The translations under genes were made by a program, and so were the position numbers. A stretch of 64,000 nt of DNA from Panopea generosa (lineage: Eukaryota; Mollusca; Bivalvia; Adapedonta; Hiatellidae): contig CM055895.1 in assembly GCA_029582155.1 (NCBI GenBank), positions 58,848,028 through 58,912,027 on the forward strand, read 5' to 3'. The notes under the pieces were generated by a model. That model was not told the DNA's origin, ran no database searches, and saw only the letters and a program-made list of their open reading frames with translations. The stretch's first letter is position 1. The number at the start of each line of letters is the position of its first letter. Below are positions 24,365 to 37,701 of the stretch, one piece after another.

Positions 24365-27300
24365 TGCCTGCAAATAATCCTCGTGAGAGGGGTGTTGCAG
24401 TATCAATAGAACAAGTACACTAGATGTTATGATATTGTTCACTTTGTGCCTGCACAAACTCCTTGTGAGAGGGGTGTTGCAGTATCAATAGAGCAAGTAT
24501 GCTAGATGTTATGATATTGTTCACTTTGTGCATGCACATAATTCTCGTGAAAGAGGTGTTGCAGTATCAACGGAACAAGTATACTAGATGTTATGATATT
24601 GTTCACTTTGTGCCTGCACATACTCCTTGTGAGAAGGGTGTTGCAGTATCAATACAACAAGTAAACTAGATGTTATGATATTGTTCACTTTGTGCCTGCA
24701 CATAATTCTCGTGAAAGAGGTGTTGCAGTATCAACGGAACAAGTATACTAGATGTTATGATATTGTTCACTTTGTGCCTACACATACTCCTTGTTAGATG
24801 GGTGTTGCAGTATCAGTAGAACAAGTAAACTAGATGTTATGATATTGTTCACTTTGTGCCTGCACATAATCCTTGTGAGAGGGGTGTTGCAGTATCAACA
24901 GAACAATTATACTTGATGTTATGATATTGTTCACTTTGTGCCTGCACATACTCCTTGTGAGAGGGGTGTTGCAGTATCAATTTAGCAAGTATACTAGATG
25001 TTATGATATTGTTCACTTTGTGCATGCACATATTTCTCGTGAAAGAGGTGTCGCAGTATCAACGGAACAAGTATACTAGATGTTATGATATTGTTCACTT
25101 TGTGCCTGCACATACTCCTTGTGAGAGGGGTGTTGCAGTATCAATAGAACAATTATACTAGATGTTATGATATTGTTCACTTTGTGCCTGCACATAATTC
25201 TCGTGAAAGAGGTGTTGCAGTATCAACGGAACAAGTATACTAAATGTTATGATATAGTTCTCTTTGTGCCTGCACTTACTCCTTGTGAGAGGGGTGTTGA
25301 AGTATCAATATAACAAGTAAACTAGATGTTATGATATTGTTCACTTTGTGCCTGCACATTATCCTCGTGAGAGAGGTGTTTCAGTATCAACAGAACAAGT
25401 ATACTGGATGTTATGAAATTGTTAACTTCGTGCCTGAACATTATCCTCGTGAGAAGGGTGTTGCAGTATAAATAGAACAAGTATACTTGATGTTATGATA
25501 TTGTTCTCTTCGTACTTGTACATACTCATTGTGAGAAGGGTGTTGCAGTATCAATAAAACAAGTATACTTGATGTTATGGTTTTGTTCACTTCGTGCTTG
25601 CACATACTCCTCGTTTGAGGGGTGTTGCAGTATCAATATAACAAATGTACTGGATGTTATGATATTGTTCACTTTGTGCCTGCACATAATCCTTGTGAGA
25701 GGGGTGTTGCAGTATCAATAGAACAAGAATACTAGATGTTATGATATTGTTCACTTTGTGCCTGCACATACTCCTCGTGAGAGGGGTGTTGCAGTATCAT
25801 TAGAATAAATATACTGGATGTTATGATATCGTTCACTTTGTGCCTGCACATACTCCTTGTGAGAGGGGTGTTGCAGTATCAGTAGAAAAGGTATACTAGA
25901 TGTTATGATATTTTTCACTTTGTGCCTGCACATACTCCTTGTGAGAGGGGTGTTGAAGTATCAACGGAACAAGTATACTAGATGCTATGATATTGTTCAC
26001 TTTGTGCCTGCACATACTCCTCGTGAGAGGGGTGTTGCAGTATCAATAGAGCAAGTATGCTAGATGTTATGATATTGTTCACTTTGTGCATGCACATAAT
26101 TCTCGTGAAAGAGGTGTTGCAGTATCAACGGAACAAGTATACTAGATGTTATGATATTGTTCTCTTCGTACTTGTACATACTCCTCGTGAGAAGGGTGTT
26201 GCAGTATCAATAAAACAAGTATACTTGATGTTATGGTATTGTTCACTTCGTGCTTGCACATACTCCTCGTTTGAGGGGTGTTGCAGTATCAATATAACAA
26301 ATGTACTGGATGTTATGATATTGTTCACTTTGTGCCTGCACATAATCCTTGTGAGAGGGGTGTTGCAGTATCAATAGAACAAGAATACTAGATGTTATAA
26401 TATTGTTCACTTTGTGCCTGCACATACTCCTCGTTTGAGGGGTGTTGCAGTATCATTAGAATAAATATACTGGATGTTATGATATTGTTCACTTTGTGCC
26501 TGCACATACTCCTTGTGAGAGGGGTGTTGCAGTATCAATAGAACAGGTATACTAGATGTTATGATATTGTTCACTTTGTGCCTGCACATACTCCTTGTGA
26601 GAGGGGTGTTGCAGTATCAACGGAACAAGTATACTAGATGCTATGATATTGTTCACTTTGTGCCTGCACATACTCCTCGTGAGAGGGGTGTTGCAGTACC
26701 AATAGAACAAGTAAACTAGATGTTACAATATTGTTCACTTTGTGCCTGCACATTATCCTCGTGAGATGGGTGTTGCAGTATCAATGGAACAAGTATACTA
26801 GATGCTATGATATTGTTCATTTTGTGCCTGCACATAATCCTGGTGAGAGGGGTGTTGCAGTATCAAAAGAACAAGTATACTGGATGTTATGATAATGTTC
26901 ACTTTGTGCCTTTACATAATCCTCGTGAGAAGGGTGTTGCAGTTTCAATAGAACATGTATACTTGATGCTATGATATTGTTCACTTTGTGCCTGCACATA
27001 ATCTTCGTGAGAAGGGTGTTGCAGTATCAATAGAACAAGTATACTTGATGTTATGATATTGTTCACTTTGTGCCTGCACATACTCATTGTGAGAGGGGTG
27101 TTGCAGTTTCAATAGAACAAGTATACTTGATGTTATGATATTATTCACTTCGTGCTTGTACATACTCCTCGTGAGAGGGGAGTTGCAGTATCAATAGAAC
27201 AAGTATACCAGATGTTATGATATTGTTCACTTTGTGCCTGCACATACTCCTTGTTAGTGGGGTGTTGCAGTACCAACGGACCAAGCATATTAGATTTTAT

Positions 27301-27475
27301 GATATTGTTCACTTTGTGCCTGCACATACTCCTCGTGAGAGGAGTGTTGCAGTATCAACAGAACAAGTATACTTGATGTTATGATATTGTTCACATTGTG
27401 CCTACACATAATCCTCATGAGAAGGGTGTTGCAGTATCAATAGAACAAGTATACTAGATGTTATGATATTGTCCA
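24365..27475. repeat. 82-bp minisatellite, about 38 units, with higher-order copies
   Basis: The unit core is GAGAGGGGTGTTGCAGTATC, then AATAGAACAAGTATACTAGA, then TGTTATGATATTGTTCACTT, then TGTGCCTGCACATAATCC. A variant with TTCTCTTCGTACTTGTACAT occurs at 25501 and again at 26157, exactly eight units (656 bp) apart, and the flanking units match too. This shows block duplication. Minus-strand frames of about 60 codons repeat across it and are artefacts. Confidence 0.95.
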
Positions 27476-27479
27476 ATCT

Positions 27480-30085
27480 TTTTACACCATTTGTAAAATG
27501 CCGTTATAAAAATTGCAAAATATGCCTTCAATTAAACATACCACAGTTAATGGTATCATTCCCAACTTATGCACGTTTGCAACACAGTAAGAACGTAAAC
27601 ATTACGACAAAAATGATACAGCTGACGTCATTTCATACACAGCTTGGTAGACATGATTAACAATGAGCTGAAACAAGTTAATGCAAGAACCAACAATAAC
27701 CGACACTCGTATTTATATTCATTGTTTTATACGTATCTGAAGGTCGAATAGTAGAATGTGAACATACGGGGGAAATGCTAGTGTATGTTATCGGTTAAAT
27801 TGGCGCACGGCAATTTTACACGCCTCACATAAGTATTTATGAATATACAGTTAAACGTGACTTAAGCAGCCAGTCAATGGAAGGAGCAAAGTGATTTTTA
27901 AAACAAATTATATCTTAATACAGGTGAATTTGCTTTGAACGCATAGAAATGGTAACTAGATCACGTGATTGGATTTCGTCTTGGTCTTAGTCATACTAAA
28001 TTACACTCATGCACACATCCAGCTATCAAATTCAACATTTTTAAAGACAATGGTTGCCTATTTATTTTTGTTATTATGGTTGTTGTTGTTTTCATTTAAA
28101 ACTGAGATTGAGTTTAGGTTACTCTTTGTAACACAATACAATCTTCTATACATACATTTGTATACAGTTGCTGACTTCAACAAAACGCGTATAAACACAT
28201 TGGTTATTAAAAAACTCAATGCACGTTAATTAACATGTTTGCAAATGAAAATAACAATAAACAATATCAGTAATATGCGGTAATAACCTCTGTAGCAATG
28301 GTTTTATTAATTATTATTTTGAGAGATGTTAATGAGAAAGATGCATTGTATATAGAATTATGTTACCCAGCTTTACATAAAGCAGTATTCATATCATCAA
28401 AGACATGGTCTTTCTGATGAAAGGATATTGATTTTGTTTATTTATTTATTTACATAACAGTGATATACACACTGAAAGCTGCTACAGAAGTGTGAATATC
28501 AATACAAAAATAAACTAGTTGCTTTGTTATATGCTGTACGTTCGTGTCAGAAATGAATTATTGTGATATGTTATCAGTGAAGACAAAGTCATGACAAAAC
28601 TGACAAAACACAAGACATGGGATACAAAGGACACATCCATCGTAAATTGTAGCAATTAGTAATGACGTAAATAGTACAAGTATATTACACATAAACAAAA
28701 GAAATGAACGCATTCGAAATTGGCAGCATGCAATATAAATGGCGTAAAACACAAATATATACATTGGAATTAATGTAAAAACGACAACAAGCATTGCTTA
28801 TAATACGCAGAAGTCAGAGTAGCATGGTAATAACAATTAAGGATATGGCACGACGAAGATGGTGGCAAATAGTGAGCACTTGATTACGTTCACGGCACTT
28901 GAACGTCTTACATCACTGTTACATTTACCATAGGCTCCACTGTAATATTTATGTCCAAAACACATTGAAAAAAAAAAATCTGCAGAATGTGTCTGGACTC
29001 AAATTCTTCACTGGTTCAAGATATGCAATTATAAAGGGAAAAAAGCAACCCTTGACCAGGTTTTTTTTTTTAATTCAATGCTTATGCTTTTGTGAGACCT
29101 ATCAATATCTAGAGTAATAATAAGTCAACTATTCGACCACGATGCGGTTCGAACCAACAATTCTAAAGTGACACAGAATTGTCTAGAAAGCTGGTATCAG
29201 CATCAAATTTTCAGTGATGATTTCTAAAATACTGACCATTTAACTCATTTTAGGAAGAAAAAAATCACTGCAGTACAAAGCCCTGAAAAAAAGAAGAAAA
29301 AGAGAGCTAAAGTTTTATTTCTACCTCCTTCTTCTGTCCAGAGTACTGAATGGAGATAATAGTGGTGTGAGTCCTTTAATGAAAGTGCCACACTCATAGA
29401 AAAACGCGTATTGGTAAAGGAAGTAAACAGACAACAGGTTGGTCATGATCATTTTTTTAAATTTATTTTTTATTATCAATTGATTAATTATATAGATCAA
29501 ATTCACAAAAATAGAATAAAATATTAAATAATTAAATTAATGAAAGTGAGATTATTATTTGAATGGAAATTATTATTTTACCAATTAAATGTATTAACAA
29601 TAATCTAGTAGTATGCAACATAATAACATAAACAATGCACTGATAACTGTGAAATTTTGAAAAAGGGTTCTCTGATTTGAATCACGTATTGAATTATATA
29701 AACCTGCCCCAGAGCAATCTGGCGGCTTTTATATGGCGGTAGGGGCTTAAAGCAACGCAGTATGGTTCTGTAGGTCTTGGGTTGTCCATCGTCTATCAGT
29801 ACCATGTCTTGTCTTGTCTTGTCATGTCTACATTTTAATTTACCGCCAGTAACCGGAGAGATTGTCATGAGCTTGATTAATAGTAGTAAGTAGATGCAAT
29901 CTAAATTTCCACTGACTATTAAGGTTCATTGAGTAATAATATAAGGAGATCAACAATGGAAAGTTTGGTAAGAAAATCAGTTATAATTGATTTCTGTGTC
30001 ATCTACATTCATGATGATTATCAGTTAACATTAGCAAACAGTTATTTCTCTTGTTAAAATAGATGCATAAAGGTGCAAATACCAG
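27480..30085. other. AT-rich DNA without a supported gene
   Basis: It includes a possible tRNA-like fragment at 29136-29195 (minus strand GGTTCGAACC box B) and a short (CTTGT)n near 29805-29820. No exon could be supported. Confidence 0.4.
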
Positions 30086-30090
30086 GGCCC

Positions 30091-30321
30091 ACTTGTTCAA
30101 AACTTGGTAAGCTTAACCTTGGGTTAAGCGAAATTTTCAAATCATGATATTTTGAGATTAACATAGCATTTTAGGTTTTATGTTATTGAATATTATAAAA
30201 ATATGCCATTTTGTTTAAAAAAATGCATTTAAATTGCCATAAAATCGTTCAGTTTAGAAAATATTAAAGTAACACAATTTCACTTAACAGGTGGTTAAGC
30301 AAACAGAGATTTGAACAACGT
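30091..30321. mobile_element. MITE with ~40-bp terminal inverted repeats
   Basis: The left end CTTGTTCAAAACTTGG and GCTTAACCTTGGGTTAAG are mirrored on the right by CTTAACAGGTGGTTAAGC and ATTTGAACAACG. The interior is AT-rich with no coding frame. Target-site duplication is unclear. Confidence 0.7.
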
Positions 30322-30324
30322 TTT

Positions 30325-32730
30325 TTTAATGAAAGTACCATAAATATAAAATGTTTCATAAATACATTAAAAACAATATTTTTTTTCAACAATTCATATT
30401 TAATAAGAGAGAAGAAGCGTTGATGGAAAGTTTTCTTATATCCCAAAGTTAGTCATGAAGCCATACTGTATTTCAATATACTGTTTCACTTTTCGTTCTT
30501 TTTAATTATATTTTATTTTATAGGTGTATAAGTCAAATAACACACAAGTCCAACTTCTAGTTTTTTTTTATATATAATAATCTTTATCAACATTGTTAAT
30601 TGGAAAACCAATATTTATATATATATATCGGTATAACCAGACAAGACTATTAATTTAAGTTATTCACAATCAACGTAAATTTAGCACACATGTATGAATT
30701 GTTTTTTCGGAAATCCGATATGTATAACCACTGTGGAAACCACTTTTATCTCACTTCTAATGACTTCCTCCTTCAACTCCCTACCTAAAAGTCTCAAAAC
30801 TAACTCTGTCGATTTCAAGTCAAACCATACACATATATATATAACATATATTTTGACTAATAAAATTGTCTGATACTAGATAAAATAGTTTAGATACCAA
30901 TCATTGTTATAACTAAAGGGGCAAAAATGAAAGCCCTTAATGTACCAGTTCAGGAAAGATACATTATGCAACAAAGCGAGACCTGTAAAAAAACAAACAC
31001 TTATTTTAAGAATTGTATATGTTGTAAAAATATGTATCTTGTTTTGACACGAATTATTCTACGAGACGTTAATCAACAAAAAAAAACACATTACAGCAAC
31101 AATACTTTAATGAAAATACCAGGATAAAATGAGTTAACATTTATACTATATGAAATTACAAACTTATTCTCTATACATGTTTACTCTATAATCAGTCTCG
31201 AACTGTGTTTATTTAGTTTCAATTGCATATGCATTGATTGTAAATGATACAATACAATTATATCCAAACTATTTTCAAATACCAAATAAATCAAAGCGTG
31301 AAAAAATATTACACCAAAATAACTTTAAATCTGCGAGTGTCAAAGAAAATACATTACTAGAAAATGCTAACACAATATTTAATGAAAATGTGCGGCGTAA
31401 CAATACTATGATATGAAATATTCTTTATAAAATGAAAAGCAAAAAATACTTCTGCACTACATTATATAATTCTCATAAAACTTTTTTTTCTTAATAGAAG
31501 GTAGATGCACAATTCTTCTACTTTTGTTATATCTACACTCAAAATAACATACATTTTACACAAGTTGTTATTCAGTTACCTGCTCCGATCAACCCAAAAA
31601 CAACAAACAACAGATTTATAGGGCGAAAATTAAAATGGCAAGTAATAGATTTATTGAATATTATGAAGTTTCAGATTTAATGCGATTAGATCCTTATAAA
31701 TATAAATGAATTATATTCATTATCGTCGCTTACAAATATTATTAGTTCTGTTGAACTTTACACTGGCCACTGCCCTGGTTCCTGGTGCACCTTAATGTGT
31801 ATGAGTGTATTGTATACTGAACAGAAAAGCTAACACGCAACCGGAGACCATAATATGTTCCTAACATTTTTTGTATATTTTTTAAAAAAATATCAAAGCA
31901 ATTTCCATGAAATTCGGACTGGAATGAGAAAGACAATGTAAAACCAATACATATTACCTGTGAATGTCGTTTATATATCTAATAACGCTTTTCAATATTT
32001 TGACGAAGATACTGGAAATACAAAAGTGCCGGGTTAGCTGTTCTGTTCTGTAAAGTTATGTCCTTTATAGTGTCCTTTTAATGATACGTCTCCTATTAGA
32101 CGTATGAAAGATAAATGACACAGCTTTTAATGGCCAATGATAACATATCTAATAGGGTGTGCTTTATCTTAACCATAAAATGAATGTACATTCGTAAAAG
32201 GCATGCGTTCCTCTTACGTCCAGTCTCATATTTAATCTGTTGTGCCAAAATTCGAATCATCGAACTTCTCTCTTTAAAACAAAGTTTACTATTATTCATA
32301 AGTTGAAAAGACTAAAGAAATAATGGAAGCCATTAAGCAGACTCTCGCTTGACATGCATTTGGAAAGGAAAAAAAGATTAAATTTAATAAAAACACCACT
32401 AACCAAAAACAGTGCTTATCAAATTAAATAATATGGTTTTTAAATTATACAAACCAATTTATAGCACCAGTGACAATACGTACGCTCCTTGTATTTGTCC
32501 AATAAACTGTGTTCACAAATCAAAAGAGTATCGGTGGAAATCAGCTATTTAATAAAAAGAGATCAAACCATGTTGTAAGATATGGTACCTTGTAGTATGT
32601 TAAATGCAAATAACTGTAATGAATGATTTGTGACAATATGCTTTCTTTGTATTGCGTTTCCTATTGGCAAGATAATGAAGGATATGCCCCTTATGCTATT
32701 AATTTGTAATGGTAAACATACTTATGTACA
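30325..32730. other. Region downstream of the SYT15-like gene
   Basis: AT-rich DNA. Apart from possible 3' UTR next to 32734, no coding or repeat feature can be supported. Confidence 0.45.
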
Positions 32731-32733
32731 ATT

Positions 32734-33059
32734 TTAAAGTTGAACGTTTAAAGGATGCCATTTTGTGACGATACTACGTGTCCTGGACAACATTTCTTGC
32801 CAGTGAAGAAGACCAGCTCCGCGCGCAAACATGAAGGATCCTAAATTTACGTGTCCAACTTCTACTGCGGCATCAGTTGAAGAACCACGTGCGGTCTGCA
32901 TTAAACTTATGTTGAAATTAAAGTTGTCGATGTTTTTGCTGGATGTACTGAATGAGAATGATTCATTAAAATTGGTCTCTGACCCGGCCCTCTGTGTGAG
33001 GGTGTGCTTCGTTTTACCTAATTTGTTGCCGTAGGAAAATTGCAATCTGACGAAGAGAC
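32734..33059 (-). CDS. SYT15: SYT15-like exon 8: rest of C2B and stop
   Basis: Acceptor attacag at 33066-33060; stop TAA at 32736-32734. It encodes residues 347-453: L-F-V-R-L-Q-F-S-Y-G, then N-F-N-E-S-F-S-F, then N-I-S-L-M-Q-T-A-R-G in place of the Asp-rich loop 3, then F-M-F-A-R-G-A-G-L-L-H-W-Q-E-M-L and K-W-H-P-L. The W-H-x-L C-terminal motif is conserved across synaptotagmins. An ATTAAA on the minus strand near 32550 is a possible polyadenylation signal, unproven. Confidence 0.95.
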
Positions 33060-36000
33060 CTGTAATATATGAATAGACGATTATTCATTTGAATATTCAT
33101 TTTTCATTCATTTTGTAACTTTTTAATTTATATTTTATAAATTATTCTATTAGTCCTATGGAAAATGTGATAAAGGTGTGAAACTTTAAGTGTCTAAATA
33201 TTATCAAAACAATATAGCTCTCTGTAAATAGGTGTAAAAAAGCATCATGTAAAACAGGTAGAATCGATATACATAATTTACCAGAATCATTGACTAATAG
33301 CTGCTTCGTGATTAATTCCCTTTCAGGGAACTGTAATCGTTTATAGATATTTTCGTGTACCTTTCATATTTTATGAGCGCATAACTTACATGTTTTACTA
33401 TAAAGATTGGGATTGAACAAGGTCGCTAATGAAGAAAATGCAGCAAATGTTACCGTCATTTTAATTATTCGTTTCCTTAGGTATTGACTTACATTAAATT
33501 TTAGAATAACTATAATATCTGTTTTGCCGTATCGCTACCGCTATTGAATTAAAGACGATGTCTGTAGGTCTTGTCATATTTTCCTATGGATAGAATTTTA
33601 TGTAACTTCCCTGTATTTAAGTTTAACGTATGTTCATGCAATATCAAAAATTAAAAAACACATGTTACCATACAGATTTTTTTATATAACCTCCTCATTA
33701 ACATTAACACAAACTGCGTAATTTAGAAACATGGTTTGTAGTCACATTGAATTGATTACCGAAATAATGAATTCATATAACTCAATAGTTACAAGTTGTG
33801 CAAAATAACATGCAATTGTGTGTCACCTTAAAATGGTATGTAGTCATGTGGAATTGTTTACCGCGTTAAACTTATATAACTTACCCGCGTCACTGTTAAA
33901 TTTTGGGTGGAGATTACGAACTCGGAGGATGATAACTTTCATTTTCTCAATCTGTGGGAGGTACGACAGTCCAATATTGATGTCCCCAGCTGACGTAGAA
34001 TTCTGCAATATATTAATGCTAATGATTGAGTTTTACACATGCAAGGCAATATTGGGACAACAAAGGCATTGAGATGAGAACCATATGTGAACAGGATATA
34101 ACACAATAGTAGAATATATTATAACATCATATCATTAACTATAATAATAAGAATACTTAAAAAATACAGAAGACTCTAGCTTTGCGTATATGGTATGCGA
34201 GATTCCTAGAAAAAATATAAGGTTGCAAAATAAAAACCGTATCACAAAATGTTACAAAAAACATTTGAACATTTTATAAACACAAAAACAAAACAACATA
34301 CACTTCAAATCCTCAAATTGATTTTGTACAATATATCCATGACATCTGAAACATCAGTATTTACATCAATATAACCTCCACAATATATAGCTTTTAAAAG
34401 TGAATTTATTATCTGGCACATGCACAAGATATATTTTTTTAAATGTTGAGAAAAAGCATGAGATTGAGACTTGTGGCCAAACCCTTTTCCCTATATAATC
34501 GTGTTTGATTTACATGCATTCTGCATAATGAAATATGTATGTATATGGCAATAAAATGTTTAAACGTTAGAAAATGTATAATTCTGTGTACAACAACAAC
34601 TTATTACATGCTATTTGATAGCGAATCCTGATTCACAAACATATATATAAGCGTAACTTTTTGAGTTATTCACTCACATGAAGATCTGATTCTAAGTCCC
34701 TCCATAAAATGGCGGATGAATGCGTGTTGACGTCACACAGTGAAACTACTACGTGACCTAGAGAGTGACGTAATCTTCGTCTATCAACGTCATACACGGA
34801 AAATCGGATACTTCTTCCGTTTACATCGTCTTCTTTTACCTGTTGACATAAAGTACAATTTGATATAGGTTTGTAATTGCAGTCCGTACACATTTTCAAA
34901 GAAAATAAACCCAGTCACGTGGTCTACTTTTATATAAATACTGTTTAACAAACTATCTAATATAGTTCTAATACGTTCTTGCAATGCAATGTTCAATGGT
35001 TGCATCTGAAACAAGGTAAGATATGATCAGCTGCCACCATTGATATTTTATTAAGGAAACCGTATGGAAAGTTAAATTGGTGAATTTTTTATGCTAAAAG
35101 TGGGGGTAGCCTATTTCAGGGGGGCAAAATGTGGTAAAAAGTGATACTTTTGACCCCATTTTTTTGACGTTTTTATTTGAGTCTTTGATAGTATTTTATA
35201 TGATATAGGACTTTTTGGTTCGCGAATGTAAGAAATAGTGAAAATAAGGTCAAACACTATTATGTAAGTATTTAAAAAAACGCAATGGTGGTAGCTGACT
35301 ATATGAAGAAAACCTTGATCAATTGTAAAACTTATTGCTAACTTCTATGACTTAGTAGAGCATGTGAACTCACTGGTTATAATATGTTGCTTATCTTTTT
35401 CTCATAACAACCGAATACATACGGTTACATAAACAAGTACTGGACCAGGTGATATTGCTATCTGATGTAGGAATCGCTGGACTGTTCCGTAAAATGATGT
35501 TATCTGTTAAATTTGCACTTTTGAATTATACACATGTTTTTATCACCAAAAGTATATGTCGTTTACTTTTATATAACCATAAAAAAGTTAAAAACAACAG
35601 ACAATTTTTAGAAATCTTAGACATTTGATCCAGTACGTACTTGTATGCCCCTATTGAAGGCATCAACTTTGTAACCATTCAGCACGTTACAAGGCCTTGG
35701 TTTTGTAATTAATTATTATATTTGTTGCTATTAACTATTTACTTGACAGCTACAAAAGAGAAACGAATAAAAGAAAGTGCGTTAGTTTCCCCATTGAATG
35801 TAGTATTGGACAAATTTAGAAATGTTGGCATATTTTTAATAAATTGTATTGTTTAGATGCAGTTCTCAGCCACCAAGACAGGTTATGATTTTAAAGGGAG
35901 TAGATCAGGAAAAAAACGCTATAAATGTCTAAATAAAATTATTCGTCATTCGGACTTCTTTTAAGATAAAACTAATTTTATAACGCGTGAATTTGTATGA

Positions 36001-37665
36001 TGGATCAATTTGAAATCAAAATGAAATCACATCACTTATTTAATACGTCACGAATATATGAATTTTAAGCGGGAAATCTATTTTAGTCTAACCTAGGAGC
36101 GAAGCCCAAGTTAGGAAACCCCTGTTAAAAATATGTTATTCAAGCATGTTTAAATAAATATCCTTTTGGTATTGCGGGGTCAATGAGTATATATAGGCAT
36201 GATCTATTGGGAAAAAAAATGTTATAGCAAATTTCAAAATTTTTAAAAATCCTGATAAATTCTCTTTTAAAGTATCAACATTTTTAGGGTGCAACCTATT
36301 TGGTGACCTTTACGTTACTACTGTAGAGGTTATAGGACGGTGGCTTGGATAAATATATGCATGCTTACTGCAGTACAAATGAATAAATGTATATAAATGT
36401 AAGCTTGACATGAATAATATGACGCACCTGGAACATGAATGTTTCGTTGAAGACTGGGTTAAGCGTCTTTTTAATGGTTTTGGAGGTGCGGCTACTTTGT
36501 TCTTCTGGCAGCAGAAACACTTTCACGAACGCATCACGTGTATTTTCTTCCAGACCTCGTCCTGTTGTGGTGAAAATCAAAGCACAAAATACTACACTGC
36601 ACGAGTCTGTAGCTTGCACATATAAACAATTCTAAGAATATTTTTAATAGGCAGCATATCAGAAAAAGGCTATGTGTGTCTTTATACATACATCAGATGC
36701 TTAACAAATAGGAAACATCTAATTATAGTATTTATAACTATTAAACGAATGAGTTGATATTTAAAATCCGCTAAAATATGACACATACCATTTTTAATCA
36801 TAGTATGAAATCAAAACGGAATCCCCATTCCTAAAAAAATCATCACTTGCACACCGTTCACGACCTTCACCTCAACATTTTTGACTTATTTGCAGACAAA
36901 TCAAATTCAATGATAATATGACCAATATGACGAACCAAACTGAAATCAATTAAAGTCACTGACTCTTTTTCTACGTTATAAAATTTATTGCAATATAACA
37001 CCGGAATTATGTTTATGTGTAACCTGGGTGCGTGGGCTAAGTTAAGCATGCAAATCTTTGTCAATATACAATTTGGACTATTTTGGCATGTTTTGATATA
37101 GATAAGGTCTCAGTCACAACCGTGCTATGCTGAGGAATAGTGCCTTTAAGTCGGTAACGATTAATAACAATACAACATATTATTCAGGAAAATCCGTAAC
37201 AGCTGATGAAGAAAAAAGAAAAACAATGCGAAACAGATGCTCTCTAACCGAACTCTATCTGAGATAAATACTTAAATACTTGTTGATGTACCGTGGCCCA
37301 TTTATCGGTTTACCAGTTTTAAATGAATAACACACTATAAATACGAGTATAACATCAACATCTTGTAATCAATACCATATAATGATTTATGTGGTGTTTT
37401 TTTTTTCTTTTAAGTCCATTATCTTCATATGATCTTCATTCCGCGTACAAAGTATTGCAAGGGTGCCATTTCCATGATCTTCTAATAAATATAAAATTAT
37501 GATTTGATTCTAATTTGGAAGCATTGTTTTATAAAGCAATAAATCATTGTTTTTAGCAGCTAGCTATATACCATTGGGATTTGTCTGGTTTAAAAAATGA
37601 TAACTTTTATGTTAATATTTTTTAAAGTTTACAAATCAATAAACATGAATAAACGGTCACACACA

Positions 37666-37701
<36 letters not shown>

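Noticed and set aside
24365-27475. CRISPR-like appearance of regularly spaced repeats (24-27 kb and 9-12 kb)
   Set aside because: There are no unique spacers; the whole unit is repeated, and the genome is eukaryotic.
32831-33034. Plus-strand frame over the SYT15-like last exon
   Set aside because: Shadow of the minus-strand coding exon; likewise 36410-36635, 41850-42047, 33818-34072 and 62602-63204.
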